Shown: in pieces, positions 30,755 through 32,933 of the stretch
Layout: each line of letters opens with the position of its first letter
How positions within the stretch are numbered: position 1 is the first letter of the stretch
NCBI RefSeq assembly: GCF_024636815.1
Contig: NZ_JAGXGF010000034.1
Location: forward strand, 1 to 32,933
DNA from: Marivirga sp.
Lineage (GTDB): Bacteria; Bacteroidota; Bacteroidia; Cytophagales; Cyclobacteriaceae
DNA: 32,933 bases
Reading direction: 5' to 3'
The notes under the pieces: generated by a model
Databases searched by the model: none
The model's input: the letters and a program-made list of their open reading frames with translations, nothing else
Told to the model about the DNA's origin: nothing
Position numbers and translations under genes: made by a program

Positions 30755-30781
30755 AAAAAACCCAATTGTTTCCAATTGGGT
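30755..30781 (-). terminator. Intrinsic terminator of the 30811..31203 gene
   Basis: CCCAATTG-tttc-CAATTGGG with a + strand A-tract, giving a U-tract on the minus strand. Confidence 0.85.
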
Positions 30782-30810
30782 ACATCATGAACTATATGTC
30801 TGTTGAGAAT

Positions 30811-31203
30811 TTATGCAGTAGCCATCTTTTCAGCGCTTTTCAACTCATATTGATATAACCACTCTTTTCCTTCTTCTACTGAATCGAATAATTTCATTTT
30901 TCTTCCAGTAGCTGCAATAATTGAATTAAGAATTAATGTAGATAATTTACTAAGGCCACAAACAACAGTGACTTTTACCTTAGGGTTATTTTTCTTTACA
31001 GTCTCTTTAATCTTAGATAAAAGATCCTTATTAAATCTTGCATTAGTGGCATTAACGCATGATAAAACTGATTTATCAGGAAATTCGGCAACTAATTTTT
31101 GAACATCATCAAATGCCGAAATAGCCTCTGATCCGTTTGTATTTTCTATATCTGTATATACAATTTTAACACCTTTATAATCAAGTACTTTACAATAAGA
31201 CAT
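30811..31203 (-). CDS. STAS/SpoIIAA-like small protein
   Basis: 130 aa; alternating beta/alpha pattern (VKIVYTDIEN..., SVLSCVNATNARFN, KVTVVCGLSKLSTLILNSI...KMKLFDSVEEGKEWLYQY). Confidence 0.55.
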   Translation of the reverse strand: MSYCKVLDYKGVKIVYTDIENTNGSEAISAFDDVQKLVAEFPDKSVLSCVNATNARFNKDLLSKIKETVKKNNPKVKVTVVCGLSKLSTLILNSIIAATGRKMKLFDSVEEGKEWLYQYELKSAEKMATA

Positions 31204-31454
31204 AATGAAATTTATTTTATATTTTTTATCACTTATTTAATCCGTAACAAGAAAGTGAATATTTCATTATTAAAGAAGTTTTCACAAGAAATGAATTAAT
31301 AAAATATTAAAATTTAGATGAATTGCTTAAAAATCGGGATAAAATATAGAGAAACTGTTAAGTATTGTGAGGGGATACTTACAAGAAAAAATACACCTGA
31401 AAATCTGATCCTACTAAAAATTGATGACTAAGGAAATCTACCTATATGGAAGTC

Positions 31455-32132
31455 TTAATTATGTTCAGTATGATTGCAAATAACCTCTGTACTTGTTCTT
31501 CCACTTCCTAGGCAATTGGGACAATAAGTATAAAGTTCTTTTTCACCTTCACAAACAGGGCATTCATTTATACCTTCTCCTTGGCACTGATGACAGGTTT
31601 TATAGCTTCTATTACCCATAGCACCCAATTGAATCAAAACACCGTCACCACTACAGGCTGTGCAACCTACTTTTCCTTTAGCTTCACAATAATCACATTT
31701 TTTAAGCAGCTGCTTTTCTCCATTACAGGTTGCACAAGTTTCTAATCTGTAACCACTTAAATCACAATATTGGCATGATAAACTTTTATTAAGTTGAAGC
31801 TCTAACAACTTATTTAACTCTTCGGCATTTTCATAATAAGTCCCTGCTTTACCCATTATTTCAAAATACTTCTCTAAGAAACTTTGGCTGTTTTGATATT
31901 GACCGATCTCATATAATGTCTTTGCAAATAAATAAGGCATTTCAGAAGGAAGCTTAACTCCTAATTTTAGAATCTTACGAAACTGCATATTTGCATTTTC
32001 ATAATCTCCATTCTGCATGGCTACTTGGGCATTTTCATAATAGAAATTAAGTGTTTCTTTCTGACCTTGGGCAAGGGAAATTTCTAAATTGAATAGAAAC
32101 AGGGATATTAGAACTAGAAAAAAATATTTCAT
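31455..32132 (-). CDS. Secreted TPR protein with DnaJ-like CxxCxGxG zinc-binding repeats
   Basis: Signal peptide; TPR-like segment; seven CxxC motifs (CQYC, CATC, CDYC, CTAC, CHQC, CPVC, CPNC). Confidence 0.8.
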   Translation of the reverse strand: MKYFFLVLISLFLFNLEISLAQGQKETLNFYYENAQVAMQNGDYENANMQFRKILKLGVKLPSEMPYLFAKTLYEIGQYQNSQSFLEKYFEIMGKAGTYYENAEELNKLLELQLNKSLSCQYCDLSGYRLETCATCNGEKQLLKKCDYCEAKGKVGCTACSGDGVLIQLGAMGNRSYKTCHQCQGEGINECPVCEGEKELYTYCPNCLGSGRTSTEVICNHTEHN

Positions 32133-32222
32133 TAATAAATCAGCAATAAGTTAATAGATGATTAAAACTAACAATAGAAATAACGCACAAAACTAATAAA
32201 GATTCCTGAAAGGAAAGAAATA

Positions 32223-32612
32223 TTATCCGCCCACTATTTCCTTTAAATTATTAATCAATCCTTCCCAAACTTCATACTGCTCTTGCTCGTCTTCAAAATC
32301 TGAATAATCTACTACTTTCATGTACATAGATTGAGTGAGTTCATTTTCATCTAAATGAATTTCAACAAATGCTGGATCATCCTCATCTCCTTCTTCCGGA
32401 AATTCAAATTTAACAAATTGATTTACCCGATGACCAGCCATAACTGCAGGGTGATCCTCATCATCATAAATGAAATTATATTCTTTATCTTCATTGATAT
32501 TAACATCATCTGCAAACCATTGAGATAAGCCGCTAGCTGTACTTATATAAGGGTACAACATTTTTTTTGAGGCGTTAATTTCGAAATCACCTGTGAATTT
32601 TTTCAAGCCCAT
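32223..32612 (-). CDS. AHSA1/START-like (SRPBCC) domain protein
   Basis: FTGDFEINASKKMLYPYISTASGLSQWFADDVNI...EVWEGLINNLKEIVGG. Confidence 0.85.
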   Translation of the reverse strand: MGLKKFTGDFEINASKKMLYPYISTASGLSQWFADDVNINEDKEYNFIYDDEDHPAVMAGHRVNQFVKFEFPEEGDEDDPAFVEIHLDENELTQSMYMKVVDYSDFEDEQEQYEVWEGLINNLKEIVGG

Positions 32613-32687
32613 AATCAGTTCTTTTTTTGTGGTTGATAAGTTATGATTAAATATGATATATCACAATAAATTCTTTTTCATTTTTTT

Positions 32688-32719
32688 TTGGAATATGAAA
32701 TCATAATTCATTATGTTTG
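32688..32719 (+). promoter_or_regulatory. Bacteroidota-type promoter of the tRNA cluster
   Basis: TTG (32688-32690), 21-nt spacer, TATGTTTG (32712-32719), about 66 nt before the tRNA-like sequence. Confidence 0.65.
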
Positions 32720-32785
32720 CACTCCAATTTGAAACGAGCAATTAAATCAAAAGGATTTAAAGTCTTAAAATATTAAAAAAATTAT

Positions 32786-32865
32786 GGCGAGGTAGCTCAG
32801 TTGGTTAGAGCGCAGGATTCATATCCGCTAGCTAGCGGACGGCAGTTTCAAATCTGCTTCTCGCA
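32786..32865 (+). pseudogene. tRNA-Met(CAT)-like sequence with disrupted anticodon arm
   Basis: GGCGAGG-TA-GCTC-AGTTGGTTA-GAGC-G-CAGGA-TTCATAT is a canonical 5' half. The expected TCCTG stem and variable loop are replaced by TCCGCTAGCTAGCGGA; T-arm GGCAG-TTTCAAAT-CTGCT has an 8-nt loop; acceptor partner TCTCGC. Confidence 0.7.
32825..32839. repeat. Core of the perfect 16-bp palindrome TCCGCTAGCTAGCGGA (full span 32824-32839)
   Basis: Self-complementary by direct reading; sits where the tRNA anticodon 3' stem should be. Confidence 0.9.
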
Positions 32866-32902
32866 TTTAGTTTGTTTGAGTATTTGATTAGTGATATTAT
32901 TT

Positions 32903-32933
32903 GGCGAGGTAGCTCAGTTGGTTAGAGCGCAGG
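32903..32933 (+). tRNA. tRNA (probably Met-CAT), 5' part only, truncated by window end
   Basis: GGCGAGGTAGCTCAGTTGGTTAGAGCGCAGG is identical to the first 31 nt of the 32786 tRNA-like sequence. Confidence 0.7.

Overview
AT-rich chromosomal segment from a Bacteroidota genome, probably a Cytophagales/Marivirga-like lineage (inferred from gene content, AT bias and TAnnTTTG-type promoters). Most of it is core and housekeeping: gyrB, ung, apaG, the rpsF-rpsR-rplI operon, a PTPS/QueD homolog with folE, hflK-hflC, an M28 peptidase, a nucleoside deaminase, a YheT-like hydrolase and an AHSA1/START-like protein. I found no CRISPR array, no intact transposon, no prophage and no recognisable defence island. 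Points worth a second look: (1) a tRNA-Met(CAT)-like gene at the right end whose anticodon 3' stem is replaced by a perfect 16-bp palindrome, followed by the start of a second, near-identical tRNA cut off by the window end; (2) a duplicated convergent gene junction (tail of an acyloxyacyl-hydrolase-like gene plus tail of a PAS/GAF sensor) flanking an odd ~380-bp island, which looks like the scar of a collapsed two-gene duplication; (3) a PadR regulator with a perfect 18-bp palindromic operator candidate in its promoter, followed by two overlapping paralogous HAAS-like membrane proteins; (4) a probably secreted TPR-CHAT protease-like protein coupled to an outer-membrane protein; (5) a small cluster of a STAS-like protein and two paralogous mini coiled-coil proteins; (6) a tandem 35-aa coiled-coil repeat in a GAF/PAS receptor that has no recognisable output domain. 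Everything was read by eye. No searches, folding or alignment software were run.
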